This document shows positions 7,007 through 14,628 of a stretch of DNA of 19,790 bases, in pieces. The position numbers and the translations under genes were made by a program. The notes under the pieces were generated by a model that worked only from the letters and a program-made list of their open reading frames with translations, searched no databases and was not told where the DNA came from. Origin of the DNA: Caldifarciminota bacterium (lineage in GTDB: Bacteria > Hydrothermota > Hydrothermia > LBFQ01 > DSFT01). Position 1 is the first letter of the stretch; the number at the start of each line of letters is the position of its first letter. Location: the NCBI GenBank assembly GCA_025060695.1, contig JANXBH010000019.1, positions 1-19,790 on the forward strand, in the 5' to 3' direction.

Positions 7007-7944
7007 CTTTTTACCTCCTTTAGTATAACTATGGATTCTGAAATTTCCTTAATTGTTTTCCTACTGTCCATAGCTTTTTTCCTTATATAGTTATATGCTT
7101 CTTCTTCAGTCATACCTTGTTTCATAAGTATGCCCTTTGCTCTCTCAACTAACTTTCTTTCTTCAATTTCACTCTTCAATTTTCTATTCTTTAAAATTAA
7201 ATCCGCATGATTTAACAATAATTTAATAGCTTTACTTTGTTCTTCTGTTAGAAAATTATTTGCCAAGATGACAGAAAAATATTGAGACTTTATATCCGCC
7301 CTGATTTTTGTATTTTCTACAACTTTAACTGGAACTTTCAACATGCTAAAAATTATGCTTTCCAATTTTTCAAAAATGTTTTCATTTTCTTCTATTATAC
7401 TATCAAGTATATTTTCTAAAATTTCCGCTTTTCTTCTGTATTGCTCGTATAGCCACACTTTTTCTAATGCTCCACTTATTATTTCAGAAAACATCTTCAA
7501 TATCATTTTTTCAGACTTAGTATATTTGTGTTCGTTTATATGCTGAACATTTATCACACCAACAAGTTTATCCCTAAATACTATGGGGACAGATATTATA
7601 GCCTCATAAGTATCTTCTTTCAAATTTTTAAAAACTTTAAATCTTCTATCTTTATAGGCCTTTTTACTAATTGAAATTATCCTCCTTTCTTTCCCTACTA
7701 AACCTGCTAGTCCTTCACCCATTTGCAGTTTAATTCTACCTATTGCTCCGAGGTTTGAAGAAGAACCCATTAGTATTAGTTCTCCACTATCTTCTTCATA
7801 CAAATAGATAAAACAACTATCGCCTTTTATAAGTTCGCACACGGACGAAGCAATAAAGTTTAAGATTTCATTTAATTTTTCAGTTTTATTTAAAACTTCC
7901 AAAACTTTTAATATTACTTCAAATAATTTAAACGAATTATCCAT
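7003..7944 (-). CDS. GAF-domain sensor with C-terminal ANTAR RNA-binding domain
   Basis: A one-component or partner-controlled regulator. Residues about 20-165 are a GAF domain with typical segments (FIYLYEEDSGELIL, GEGLAGLVG, ISVPIVFRDKLVGVINVQH). A linker with coiled-coil character covers about 165-260. The ANTAR domain spans about 258-310 and includes the hallmark ERAKGILMKQGMTEEEAY. ANTAR proteins bind two-hairpin RNA elements and prevent transcription termination. No phosphoacceptor receiver domain is present, so the GAF domain is the likely input, perhaps for a small molecule or redox signal. The ATG follows the promoter element by 4 bases. The downstream partner is the unknown lipoprotein. 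I did not find an obvious ANTAR target RNA in the window. Confidence 0.85.
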   Translation of the reverse strand: MDNSFKLFEVILKVLEVLNKTEKLNEILNFIASSVCELIKGDSCFIYLYEEDSGELILMGSSSNLGAIGRIKLQMGEGLAGLVGKERRIISISKKAYKDRRFKVFKNLKEDTYEAIISVPIVFRDKLVGVINVQHINEHKYTKSEKMILKMFSEIISGALEKVWLYEQYRRKAEILENILDSIIEENENIFEKLESIIFSMLKVPVKVVENTKIRADIKSQYFSVILANNFLTEEQSKAIKLLLNHADLILKNRKLKSEIEERKLVERAKGILMKQGMTEEEAYNYIRKKAMDSRKTIKEISESIVILKEVKR

Positions 7945-7948
7945 ATTA

Positions 7949-7959
7949 AAATTTTAAAG
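7949..7959 (-). promoter_or_regulatory. Promoter -10-like element CTTTAAAATTT before the GAF-ANTAR gene
   Basis: A perfect copy 4 bases upstream of the ATG at 7944. It overlaps the stop codon of sdhB (7954-7956), showing how tightly units are packed. Confidence 0.6.
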
Positions 7960-8784
7960 CCTCCTTTCAGGTCTAGAAATTGTAAACTCAGGATATTTAT
8001 ATTTTTCTGGAATTTCTGAGACTTTTTCCTTTGATTTTTCAATATAGGCTGTTTTCTTTTTCTTTTTTATCCCAAGAGAATATAGAACTATTTCCCTTTT
8101 TAAATACTGTATTGCTTTTGCAGGGTCTACACCTTTCGGACAAACATATGAACAAGACTGTGCAAAGTGGCATCTAAAGCATCCATTTGGTGAGTCCAAG
8201 ATTGCTAATCTTTCAGTAAAGCCGTTATCTCTACTATCATAAATATATCTTAGTGCTGACATTAGCGCTTGAGGACCAAGAAATTCTTCATTACTTTGAG
8301 AGATGGGGCATGCAGAAACACAGGCTCCACACTTAATACAATATGCAAATTGTAAATAATTTTCTAATTCTTCAGAAGATTGTATATATTCTCCATCAGG
8401 ATTTATTGTTTCTTCTACGTCATCTCTGATTATATATGGTTTTATTGATGTATGATGTCTAAAGAGGTTAGTTAAGTCGCAGGCCAAGTCCTTTATAACT
8501 GGAAATGATTTTAAGGGTTCTATTACTACTTCGTCAGTTTCTAATTCCATAATTTGTGTTTGACATGCTAATGAGGGTTTTCCATTAATTATCATTGCAC
8601 AACTTCCACAAACACCCATTCTACAGGACTGTCTCCAAGATAATGTGCTATCTAATTTTGCCTTTATTTCGTTTAAGGCTTCAAGAACAGTCATACCCTT
8701 GTATACTTCTAATACATACTCTTTAAAGTACGGCTTTTGGTCATTTTTCGGATTATATCTAAAAATTTTAAATCTAATAAGCAT
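7954..8784 (-). CDS. sdhB: Succinate dehydrogenase/fumarate reductase iron-sulfur subunit
   Basis: Carries electrons between the flavoprotein and the membrane quinone site. All cluster ligands are visible: the [2Fe-2S] set C54, C59, C62 and C74 (SCRMGVCGSC...C), the [4Fe-4S] set C149, C152, C155 and C215, and the [3Fe-4S] set C159, C205 and C211. These match the spacing in E. coli SdhB. C202 is an extra cysteine. The protein has 276 residues; a Lys-rich stretch at about 240-245 leads into a C-terminal tail longer than in E. coli. AAGGAG lies upstream of the ATG and the gene follows sdhD by 3 bases. No flavoprotein gene (sdhA) precedes or follows, so the catalytic subunit must be encoded elsewhere. 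Confidence 0.93.
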   Translation of the reverse strand: MLIRFKIFRYNPKNDQKPYFKEYVLEVYKGMTVLEALNEIKAKLDSTLSWRQSCRMGVCGSCAMIINGKPSLACQTQIMELETDEVVIEPLKSFPVIKDLACDLTNLFRHHTSIKPYIIRDDVEETINPDGEYIQSSEELENYLQFAYCIKCGACVSACPISQSNEEFLGPQALMSALRYIYDSRDNGFTERLAILDSPNGCFRCHFAQSCSYVCPKGVDPAKAIQYLKREIVLYSLGIKKKKKTAYIEKSKEKVSEIPEKYKYPEFTISRPERRL

Positions 8785-8787
8785 TTC

Positions 8788-9129
8788 TTAGAACTCCTTA
8801 AAATATGGTATCCAAGTTGTTATCAAAGCATATACAAAAAATAAGACTCCAATTATCGTAAGGGTTATATTAATTAGCTTGTATGAGAAAGGTGTATGAA
8901 ACCTTTCATATAAAATGCCCCTTAGTCCATATAAACCATGAAACAAGGCAATACCAACAAATATTGTATAACTTATTGGGAAAAATATATCCTTTGCCCT
9001 TTTGAATGTATTTTCAACGGAAAGCGGTTCACCACCTGAAAGATGCATATAGTACATATGACCGCCAAGCAAAACGATGAGAAAAAGACCACTTAACATA
9101 TGTAAAAACCAAAGTCTTCCATCTCTCAT
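8788..9129 (-). CDS. sdhD: Succinate dehydrogenase membrane anchor subunit, SdhD-like
   Basis: A 113-residue protein with three membrane helices (about 8-28, 52-72 and 84-107). His residues at 10, 24 and 64 lie in or near the first two helices; H24 and H64 are plausible haem b ligands by analogy with the family. The segment LFHGLYGLRGILYE resembles the second helix of SdhD anchors. It lies 4 bases after sdhC and 3 bases before sdhB, with a Shine-Dalgarno AGAGG upstream. The two-anchor arrangement (SdhC plus SdhD) is that of the two-subunit membrane-domain types, not the single large b558 protein. Assignment to SdhD rather than a second SdhC-like subunit rests on order and size. Confidence 0.82.
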   Translation of the reverse strand: MRDGRLWFLHMLSGLFLIVLLGGHMYYMHLSGGEPLSVENTFKRAKDIFFPISYTIFVGIALFHGLYGLRGILYERFHTPFSYKLINITLTIIGVLFFVYALITTWIPYFKEF

Positions 9130-9133
9130 AATT

Positions 9134-9589
9134 TTACCTCTTTAAAGGATTAAAAAAAACAAAGATACTATAGACTATAAATATACTTGCAACTATCATC
9201 AATGTCCAAGATAACAGTCTTTGATAGTCTATGGAAGTTCTATATGGATAAATTGGTCTTTCTGGTTTTCCTATGAAAAAACCTAATTCTGTAAGTATTA
9301 ATCTTAATCCATTCGTCATATGAAAGATAACTGCTAAGAGTAAAACCCACTCAAGAAAGTAAATAACGTAGTTATACTTGCCATTATAGTGTCCTGACAT
9401 TATACTCATTACTTTATCCCACATTTCAGGACTATAAGCTCTAAAACCGACAACAATAATATGTGCAAATAAATAAAAAATAAGACCAATTCCAGTAATT
9501 CTGTGGAGTGTAAATAAAATTCTTTCAAAATTTAAATTTCCTCCATAGAACCAACCTATTATACCAGGATAGTTTTTATATTTCCTCAT
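9134..9589 (-). CDS. sdhC: Succinate dehydrogenase cytochrome b subunit, SdhC-like
   Basis: A 151-residue membrane protein with three helices (about 23-48, 72-100 and 124-146). The first helix begins with the family motif LHRITGIGL (H29), and the second contains FHMTNGLRLILTELG (H90), whose His is the likely haem b ligand; H43 is another candidate. It anchors the dehydrogenase and forms part of the quinone site. The ATG at 9589 follows the promoter element by 6 bases, so it should be the first, leaderless gene of sdhC-sdhD-sdhB. Direction of catalysis (succinate oxidation or fumarate reduction) cannot be decided from this sequence. Confidence 0.88.
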   Translation of the reverse strand: MRKYKNYPGIIGWFYGGNLNFERILFTLHRITGIGLIFYLFAHIIVVGFRAYSPEMWDKVMSIMSGHYNGKYNYVIYFLEWVLLLAVIFHMTNGLRLILTELGFFIGKPERPIYPYRTSIDYQRLLSWTLMIVASIFIVYSIFVFFNPLKR

Positions 9590-9595
9590 AACGTC

Positions 9596-9606
9596 AAATT
9601 TTAAAG
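9596..9606 (-). promoter_or_regulatory. Promoter -10-like element CTTTAAAATTT before sdhC
   Basis: A perfect copy 6 bases upstream of the sdhC ATG, within the 24-base gap after herA. It gives the sdh genes their own transcript. Confidence 0.62.
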
Positions 9607-9613
9607 CTCATAA

Positions 9614-11125
9614 TTATATATATTCTTGAAATTGCACTTTTTTATTTAGTTTTAACCACTCTTCAATTACATTTGGATCATGACCCTCTAACTTTGATAA
9701 AGATTTATCTATCTTTACTAATATAGGTATCTTTACCATATTACCTATAAGTATAGCTTCACCGGGGTTAAGTGATGGTAAATATTCTAAAAGTTCATAA
9801 CTTAAGCTCTCAGACGCTCTTTGAACATGATTCTGGTCTTCTGGCTCTACAAGTTTTAAAATAATCATATTGTTCATCTGAGAGAGTATATCCGGATCTA
9901 AGCCCTTTGGTCTTTGACTTACCAACCAAAGTCCTATACCGAATTTCCTACCTTCCCTTGCAATCCTATTTAAAATATACTTAGAACGAGTAATTCTTCT
10001 ATTACTTGCAAATATGTGAGCTTCCTCTAAAATACAGACAATTGGAGCTGATAAAACTTTATTTCCTGTCTTCTTTTTGTCTATAAGTATAGCATTTAAA
10101 AGATGACTTATGATAATATCCGCCTTATCTTCGTCTAAACCACTTAAATCAAGGACATTTATACTGCCCTCGTTTATCTGCTTTATCAGTTCAGTTGCTC
10201 CCTCTTTAAAAAGTGTTCCAAATCTGTTTTTTAGATTTTTTAGCCTATTTATAAGCCTAAATAGTGACTCTTTATTTCCTCCCACAATATCTCTTAGCCT
10301 CTCTTTATCCTGCTTTATACTTTCTAATTCCAATATCACATCTTCTAAAAAGTCCTTATTTAATTCATGGTCTAATTTATCTTCTTCGTCAATGCTAGAA
10401 GACCTTTTCTTTATACTATATACTACATCGTTTAAGATATAATACATTTGAGGACTTGCATCCATATCTACACCAATTAAAGCACCGATCTCCTCTACAT
10501 CAAGTAATCTCGGGTCTATTACTGGTTGGATAATTCTTATAGGTTTATTATTTGGGCGAAAACTTCTATATTCTCCGTGAATATCAAAAACTATAGCTGT
10601 TCCATTTTTTTCCGATATCTTCTCAATTAGTACTGCTACCGTATTTGACTTACCAGCACCTGTAATAGCCAAAATTGCCATATGCCTAATAACAGACTGA
10701 GAAAGATTAATATACACAGGAATATCTGGATTGTTTAGTAAAGTTCCTATTTTTACATAGTTCTTATCCTCAATCTTAAATACTCTTTTTAGAGTTTCAT
10801 TGTCCGCTATGAAAACGTCAGATGAAGGCTTTGGAGGAGACTTCAGAGAACTTAAGCCATTATCTGTAATTTCTCCAAGTAGATTAACTACTGCTCTGTA
10901 TTTTATAGAACCTGAAGTTAAAGCCCTTATCTTTTGTGCATAATCTGGACTTATAATACTTTCAGTTATGTATGGGTTTTCAGAGTATACCGCATATACC
11001 ATTCCAAGCAATTCCCTACCTTCATCTTTCACTATAACGTATTCTCCTATTTTCGGACTTTCACTACTTATGAAGGTTATTCTATACGGGCTAGTTTGGT
11101 TAACTGAAATACCTATGAATTTCAT
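9614..11125 (-). CDS. herA: HerA-type hexameric DNA translocase/ATPase
   Basis: A FtsK/HerA-class ATPase of 503 residues. Residues about 1-90 look like the HAS-barrel domain of HerA (beta-rich, with [10 protein letters not shown]). Walker A is AITGAGKSN (K159), Walker B is VCILEEAH (E367 and E368), and a conserved SQRPKGLDP segment follows at about 403-411. A charged helical insertion spans about 240-315. In archaea HerA pumps DNA for the NurA nuclease during double-strand-break resection, and bacterial relatives pair with NurA, Sir2 or other effectors in repair or defence. No nuclease or effector is adjacent here. The ATG overlaps the urocanase stop (ATGA), so the two are translationally coupled, an unusual pairing. 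Family is clear; the partner and exact job are unknown. Confidence 0.88.
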   Translation of the reverse strand: MKFIGISVNQTSPYRITFISSESPKIGEYVIVKDEGRELLGMVYAVYSENPYITESIISPDYAQKIRALTSGSIKYRAVVNLLGEITDNGLSSLKSPPKPSSDVFIADNETLKRVFKIEDKNYVKIGTLLNNPDIPVYINLSQSVIRHMAILAITGAGKSNTVAVLIEKISEKNGTAIVFDIHGEYRSFRPNNKPIRIIQPVIDPRLLDVEEIGALIGVDMDASPQMYYILNDVVYSIKKRSSSIDEEDKLDHELNKDFLEDVILELESIKQDKERLRDIVGGNKESLFRLINRLKNLKNRFGTLFKEGATELIKQINEGSINVLDLSGLDEDKADIIISHLLNAILIDKKKTGNKVLSAPIVCILEEAHIFASNRRITRSKYILNRIAREGRKFGIGLWLVSQRPKGLDPDILSQMNNMIILKLVEPEDQNHVQRASESLSYELLEYLPSLNPGEAILIGNMVKIPILVKIDKSLSKLEGHDPNVIEEWLKLNKKVQFQEYI

Positions 11126-12771
11126 GGTATTCTTATATTAAATTTTTTTGCTGTCTCTATAGCAATTTCATAGCCTGCATCAGCATGCCTTATAACTCCA
11201 AGCGCAGGATCATTAGTTAAAACTCTCTCAATTTTCTTTTCAGTAATTTTCTCTCCATCCGCGCATATTACCACTCCTGCATGAATTGAATAACCTATAC
11301 CAACTCCTCCACCTGAATGAACTGAAACCCAAGTTGCTCCACTCGCTGTATTTAACAATGCATTTAGTATGGGCCAATCCGCAATAGCATCTGAACCATC
11401 TCTCATTGCCTCAGTTTCCCTATATGGAGACGCAACTGAACCTGTATCATGGTGATCTCTACCTATTACAATAGGCGCACTTAGTTCTCCATCTCTCACC
11501 ATTTTATTTAGTTCTAAACCGAATTCTGCTCTTTGTCCCATACCAAGCCAGCATATTCTTGCAGGAAGTCCCTGAAATTTCACTTTCTTTTGTGCAAGCT
11601 CTATCCACCTTTTTATATGCTCATCGTAGCCAAACATTTCTATAACTTTTTTATCCGTTTTATAAATATCTTCTGGACTACCACTTAATGCTACCCATCT
11701 AAATGGACCTTTTCCTTCACTAAATAAATCTCTTATAAAAGCAGGGACATATCCTTGTATTTCAAATGCATCTTTTAAACCTCCTTCATATGCAAGCCTT
11801 CTTAAATTATTTCCATACTCAAATACTATTGAACCTTTCTTCTTTAAATTTAATAATTTAGAAACATGAATATATGCACTTTCACTAACAACCTTTAAAT
11901 AACCATCTTTATCTTTATTTCTAAGCTCACTCGCACTTTCTACATTATGCCCTTTTGGAATATATCCATAGAGTGGGTCATGTGCTGCGGTTTGGTCGGT
12001 TATAATATCAGGAACAAAGTCCATTTTTTCAATTTCTTCTATTACATCTACTATATTTCCAAGAAGTGCAATTGAAATCGGTTTTCCTTTACTAGCACTA
12101 TCTTTTGCAATTCTAATAGCTTCGTATAAATTATCTGTCCACATATCTACATATCCATGTTTAATCCTTCTTTCAATTGCCCAAGGATTAACTTCTACAA
12201 CTATTGCGACACCATCATTTAAAGTTATTGCTAATGGCTGTGCCCCACCCATCTCTCCAAGACCAGCAGTTAAAATAATTCTACCTCTAAGTGTTCCATT
12301 AAAATATTTTCTTGCACAGGCATAAAATGTTTCATAAGTCCCTTGCAAAATTCCCTGAGTCCCTATATATATCCAACTGCCTGCAGTCATTTGCCCGAAC
12401 ATTATTAGTCCTCTTTCCTCTAATTCTCTAAAGTATTTCCAATCAGCCCATTTTGGCACAAGATTTGAATTTGCGATAATAACCCTAGGAGCCCACTCAT
12501 GAGTTTTAAATATTCCAACCGGCTTTCCTGACTGTACCAAAAGTGTTTCATCTGCCTCGAGATTTAATAAACTATTTACTATTTTTTCAAAACTTTCCCA
12601 ATTTCTTGCAGCTTTACCTGTTCCACCATAGACTATGAGATTTATGGGATCTTTTGCTACCTCAGGATCAAGATTATTCATTAACATCCTTAAAGGAGCT
12701 TCAGTTTGCCAACTCTTTGCATTTAGTCTATTTCCTCTAGGTGCAGTAATAACTTTATTTTCTAATTGCAT
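11122..12771 (-). CDS. hutU: Urocanate hydratase (urocanase)
   Basis: Converts urocanate to imidazolonepropionate with tightly bound NAD+, the second step of histidine degradation. The protein has 549 residues, the normal length, and is recognisable throughout: [14 protein letters not shown] near the N-terminus, the [12 protein letters not shown] nucleotide-binding segment, the long [18 protein letters not shown] block, and [13 protein letters not shown]. No other hut genes (hutH, hutI, hutG or ftcD) are in the window, so the rest of the pathway would be elsewhere or missing. The ATG at 12771 follows a promoter element by 4 bases (an out-of-frame ATG at 12776 reaches a stop after four codons). 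It ends in an ATGA overlap with herA. Confidence 0.95.
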   Translation of the reverse strand: MQLENKVITAPRGNRLNAKSWQTEAPLRMLMNNLDPEVAKDPINLIVYGGTGKAARNWESFEKIVNSLLNLEADETLLVQSGKPVGIFKTHEWAPRVIIANSNLVPKWADWKYFRELEERGLIMFGQMTAGSWIYIGTQGILQGTYETFYACARKYFNGTLRGRIILTAGLGEMGGAQPLAITLNDGVAIVVEVNPWAIERRIKHGYVDMWTDNLYEAIRIAKDSASKGKPISIALLGNIVDVIEEIEKMDFVPDIITDQTAAHDPLYGYIPKGHNVESASELRNKDKDGYLKVVSESAYIHVSKLLNLKKKGSIVFEYGNNLRRLAYEGGLKDAFEIQGYVPAFIRDLFSEGKGPFRWVALSGSPEDIYKTDKKVIEMFGYDEHIKRWIELAQKKVKFQGLPARICWLGMGQRAEFGLELNKMVRDGELSAPIVIGRDHHDTGSVASPYRETEAMRDGSDAIADWPILNALLNTASGATWVSVHSGGGVGIGYSIHAGVVICADGEKITEKKIERVLTNDPALGVIRHADAGYEIAIETAKKFNIRIP

Positions 12772-12775
12772 AGCA

Positions 12776-12786
12776 TAATTTTAAAG
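12776..12786 (-). promoter_or_regulatory. Promoter -10-like element CTTTAAAATTA before hutU
   Basis: Differs from the consensus only in the last base. It lies 4 bases upstream of the hutU ATG and is divergent from the tmRNA promoter copy at 12814-12824; the two elements are 27 bases apart. Confidence 0.6.
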
Positions 12787-12813
12787 TTCAAATTGAAAAT
12801 ATTAATTTTTATA

Positions 12814-12824
12814 CTTTAAAATTT
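12814..12824 (+). promoter_or_regulatory. Promoter -10-like element CTTTAAAATTT before tmRNA
   Basis: A perfect copy with TTGAAA at a -35-like distance (18 bases from TAAAAT). Transcription from it would begin near 12828-12832, leaving a 5' leader of about 20 bases before the mature tmRNA start at 12851. Such leaders are normally removed by RNase P. A second possibility is that TATATG at 12841 acts as the -10 box, with a start directly at the mature end. Confidence 0.55.
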
Positions 12825-12850
12825 TAAAACACTACCTTGCTATATGGATT

Positions 12851-13186
12851 GGGGGTGTATGGATTCGACAGGCATTGGAATTTTATAAAGTGCATGCCCT
12901 AAGCCCCGGGTTAGTGGGTAAGCACGATAAGTGCAAACTCTAACTATGCTTTAGCTGCCTAATTGAGGGTAGCGGGGAATAATCTATGGCGAACCTGGTA
13001 GATTATTCCCTTGATATACAGGTTCGGGATCTTAGCATAGGTTAGGTGCTAAGGTCGCTAAAGACTAACCTAGTCCCTAATAGGTTCGTCCTCTTTCCTA
13101 TTAGGGATGAAGCTAAAAGAGGACTAAGCATGTAGTGCTTTATAAAATTCAATGCCTGGACGCGGGTTCGATTCCCGCCACCTCCA
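12851..13186 (+). ncRNA. ssrA: tmRNA (transfer-messenger RNA)
   Basis: Rescues stalled ribosomes by trans-translation. The acceptor stem pairs GGGGGTG (12851-12857) with CACCTCC (13179-13185), followed by discriminator A at 13186. A T arm with loop TTCGATT is present, and the 5' side reads GGATTCGACAGG as in most tmRNAs. A long P2 helix joins GCATTGGAATTTTATAAAG with CTTTATAAAATTCAATGC. The tag reading frame at 12933-12962 (GCA AAC TCT ... GCC TAA) encodes ANSNYALAA, which carries the ALAA protease-recognition end. CCA is not encoded, since TAA follows the discriminator base, so it must be added enzymatically. A pseudoknot-rich section (about 12965-13120) follows the tag. The gene is one-piece, not permuted. 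smpB is not in the window. Confidence 0.96.
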
Positions 13187-13212
13187 TAATTTATAAAAAA
13201 GGGAGGTTATAT

Positions 13213-13617
13213 ATGGCTGAAAAGAGAGAGCTGCCCAAGAGCATAGAAGAAAAAGTAAGAGAAATAAAAGAAAAAGGAAGATTAAACTACGAAAGTCCTA
13301 GAGTAAATAGATACTCATCTAAATCTAAGAATATCATAGCAGGGACAATACCATCTGATGAAAGGATAAAGGAAAATGTAGAAGAAATAAGTAGTGCTCT
13401 TTCTGTAATATCCGCACTAACTATTTATAATTACAACTGGAAAGGCACTGATATAAAAGACATAGGCCTCATAGCCCAAGAATTAGAAAAAGTATATCCA
13501 GATGCAGTAAAAACACTGGAGAATGGTCTAAAAGTTATTGACTATCAAAAAATTATAGTCTTACTTATAGGCGCTATAAAGGAAATAAAGCAGGAAATTG
13601 AGAAAATAAAAGGTTAA
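13213..13617 (+). CDS. Stand-alone peptidase S74 / intramolecular chaperone auto-processing domain protein
   Basis: A 134-residue protein. The first 45 residues are charged and probably helical or disordered. From residue 47 it matches the C-terminal auto-processing chaperone domain of phage tail spikes and endosialidases (peptidase S74): the SDERIKENV signature with S48, D49 and K53, then [25 protein letters not shown] and a final coiled-coil helix (about 110-133) that would drive trimerisation. In known proteins this domain trimerises a long fibre and then cuts itself off at the Ser-Asp site. Here there is no fibre, only a short N-terminal segment. The start ATG has a strong GGGAGG upstream. 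Placed directly after ssrA, a favoured phage integration site, it may be a prophage remnant or a domesticated trimerisation module. Confidence 0.8.
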   Translation: MAEKRELPKSIEEKVREIKEKGRLNYESPRVNRYSSKSKNIIAGTIPSDERIKENVEEISSALSVISALTIYNYNWKGTDIKDIGLIAQELEKVYPDAVKTLENGLKVIDYQKIIVLLIGAIKEIKQEIEKIKG

Positions 13618-13622
13618 TAGTA

Positions 13623-13697
13623 GCCCTCATCGTCTAGTCCGGTCAAGGACGCTAGGTTCTCAACCTAGAAACCCGGGTTCAAATCCCGGTGGGGGCA
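13623..13697 (+). tRNA. tRNA-Glu (anticodon CTC)
   Basis: The cloverleaf can be drawn fully. The acceptor stem is GCCCTCA / TGGGGGC with one G-T pair. The D arm includes AGTCCGGTCAAGGAC. The anticodon arm is CTAGG-TTCTCAA-CCTAG with CTC as anticodon. The T arm is CCGGG-TTCAAAT-CCCGG, and the discriminator A is at 13697. CCA is not encoded. The next gene, rpmE, begins only two bases after the discriminator. Confidence 0.95.
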
Positions 13698-13699
13698 TT

Positions 13700-13912
13700 A
13701 TGAAGAAAGGGATACATCCTCAATATTATGAAGATGCTATAATTGTTTGTGCTTGTGGAAATAAAATTAAAGTTGGTTCAACGAAAAAGGAAATACATGT
13801 AGAAATTTGCTCAGCATGCCACCCTTTCTACACTGGTCAAAAGACACAAATAGTAGACACAGGGGGAAGAATAAAGAAATTTAGAGAAAAATATGGACTT
13901 AAGGAGGAGTAG
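13700..13912 (+). CDS. rpmE: 50S ribosomal protein L31 (zinc-binding type)
   Basis: A 70-residue protein beginning [13 protein letters not shown] with the four zinc-ligand cysteines of the C+ form (CAC near residues 17-19 and CSAC near 37-40), and FYTGQ and [10 protein letters not shown] as in bacterial L31. The ATG begins two bases after the tRNA-Glu discriminator base, with no separate Shine-Dalgarno; the only G-rich stretch is the tRNA acceptor stem. RNase Z cleavage of the tRNA precursor would leave an mRNA starting UUAUG. Its end overlaps the next gene by 20 bases. Confidence 0.95.
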   Translation: MKKGIHPQYYEDAIIVCACGNKIKVGSTKKEIHVEICSACHPFYTGQKTQIVDTGGRIKKFREKYGLKEE

Positions 13913-14336
13913 CTTATTACTAATATTTTTAGTTCAAAATTGTTCATCTATAAAAGTTAACTTTTCTTTAGCATCTCCAGAAGAATTCCAGCCTGTAGCA
14001 ATTACTCAATTTATAAAAAGAGAAATTATTGATACTACGGGTGAAAATAAAACTTCAGAATATAGCTGGAAAGCAGAGGCAGTAGAAGGAGCATTTACCT
14101 ATGGCTATAGAATACAAGTAATAGCAACTTCAAACAAAAAACAAGTTGAAAAACTAAAAGAAGAAGTCCTAAAAAAAGGTTTTAATTACCCAATTTACGT
14201 AAAATACGTCCCACCAATGTATAGACTAAGGATAGGAGACTTTAAAACTCAAGAAGAAGCACAAAAGGCTTTAAATCAACTTAAAAGTGCAGGATATAAG
14301 GATGCATTTATAACAGAGGATTTTATAAACAAGTGA
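13893..14336 (+). CDS. SPOR-domain exported protein, probable lipoprotein
   Basis: A 147-residue protein. The N-terminus [17 protein letters not shown] looks like a short export signal, and C17 could be a lipid anchor, although VQN is an atypical lipobox. A linker rich in Thr, Ser and Glu spans about 25-68. The C-terminal half (about 70-144) is a SPOR domain: two repeats of strand-helix-strand, [21 protein letters not shown] and [25 protein letters not shown] domains bind denuded peptidoglycan glycan at division sites. The ATG at 13893 lies 20 bases inside rpmE. An AAGGAGG at 13901-13907 inside the reading frame has no ATG/GTG/TTG codon following it in frame, so I keep the upstream ATG. Confidence 0.85.
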   Translation: MDLRRSSLLLIFLVQNCSSIKVNFSLASPEEFQPVAITQFIKREIIDTTGENKTSEYSWKAEAVEGAFTYGYRIQVIATSNKKQVEKLKEEVLKKGFNYPIYVKYVPPMYRLRIGDFKTQEEAQKALNQLKSAGYKDAFITEDFINK

Positions 14337-14340
14337 AAAT

Positions 14341-14607
14341 TTGTTAATTTTCTCTTTCTTATCTTTTTTTGAAACAAAAGATAGATGGATTTCATCTGAT
14401 AAGTTTAAACATCTTTTTATTTCATATGTAATGTACTCATTTTCATACGATTATATAAATAGAAAAAATTCAGCTTATATATCCTTTTCAATCGGTCTTT
14501 TTAAGGAACTTTACGATGGATTTAGAAAAGAAAAATTTAGCTATAAAGATATGTTTTGGAATATTCTTGGTATTTATCTTGGATTTGTGATAAATACAAA
14601 GGAGTAG
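14341..14607 (+). CDS. DUF2279/YfiM-like small membrane or periplasmic protein
   Basis: An 88-residue protein starting with TTG four bases after the SPOR gene. It opens with a hydrophobic segment, then WISSDKFKHLFISYVMY, KELYDGFRKEKFSYKDMFWNILGIYLGF. This is the pattern of the DUF2279/YfiM family: DKxKHF, then KExYD, then FSxxDxxxNxxG. Its Asp, Lys and His residues are conserved, but the function is not known to me. The TTG start is uncertain, since no Shine-Dalgarno is evident and no ATG is available before the conserved part. The stop (14605-14607) is shared with the beginning of the uvrA promoter element. It is likely cotranscribed with rpmE and the SPOR gene. Confidence 0.75.
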   Translation: MLIFSFLSFFETKDRWISSDKFKHLFISYVMYSFSYDYINRKNSAYISFSIGLFKELYDGFRKEKFSYKDMFWNILGIYLGFVINTKE

Positions 14608-14617
14608 ATTAAAATTT
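14607..14617 (+). promoter_or_regulatory. Promoter -10-like element GATTAAAATTT before uvrA
   Basis: Core TTAAAATTT with an altered 5' end, 11 bases upstream of the uvrA ATG. This is the largest gap in the set and would allow a very short leader. A TTGTGA lies about 19 bases upstream of TAAAAT and could be a weak -35. Confidence 0.5.
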
Positions 14618-14628
14618 CAAACTAATAG

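Noticed and set aside
9614-11125. HerA as the core of a defence system
   Set aside because: No Sir2, DUF4297, nuclease or other known HerA partner is adjacent. The flanking genes are metabolic, so a defence role is unsupported.
12811-12851. An archaeal-type BRE/TATA reading of CTTTAAAA, about 27-30 bases before the mature tmRNA end
   Set aside because: The copies before start codons and before the TPP riboswitch lie only 4-7 bases from the RNA or protein start, which does not fit a TATA box at -26. Gene content is bacterial.
13135-13212. An N-terminal extension of the S74 protein starting at 13135
   Set aside because: It lies inside the 3' part of tmRNA. The ATG at 13213 has a strong GGGAGG site and is the natural start.
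13623-13697. tRNA-Glu as an attachment-site duplicate of the tmRNA 3' end
   Set aside because: Similarity is limited to the common T-arm pattern; the acceptor and T stems differ, and the tRNA cloverleaf is complete.
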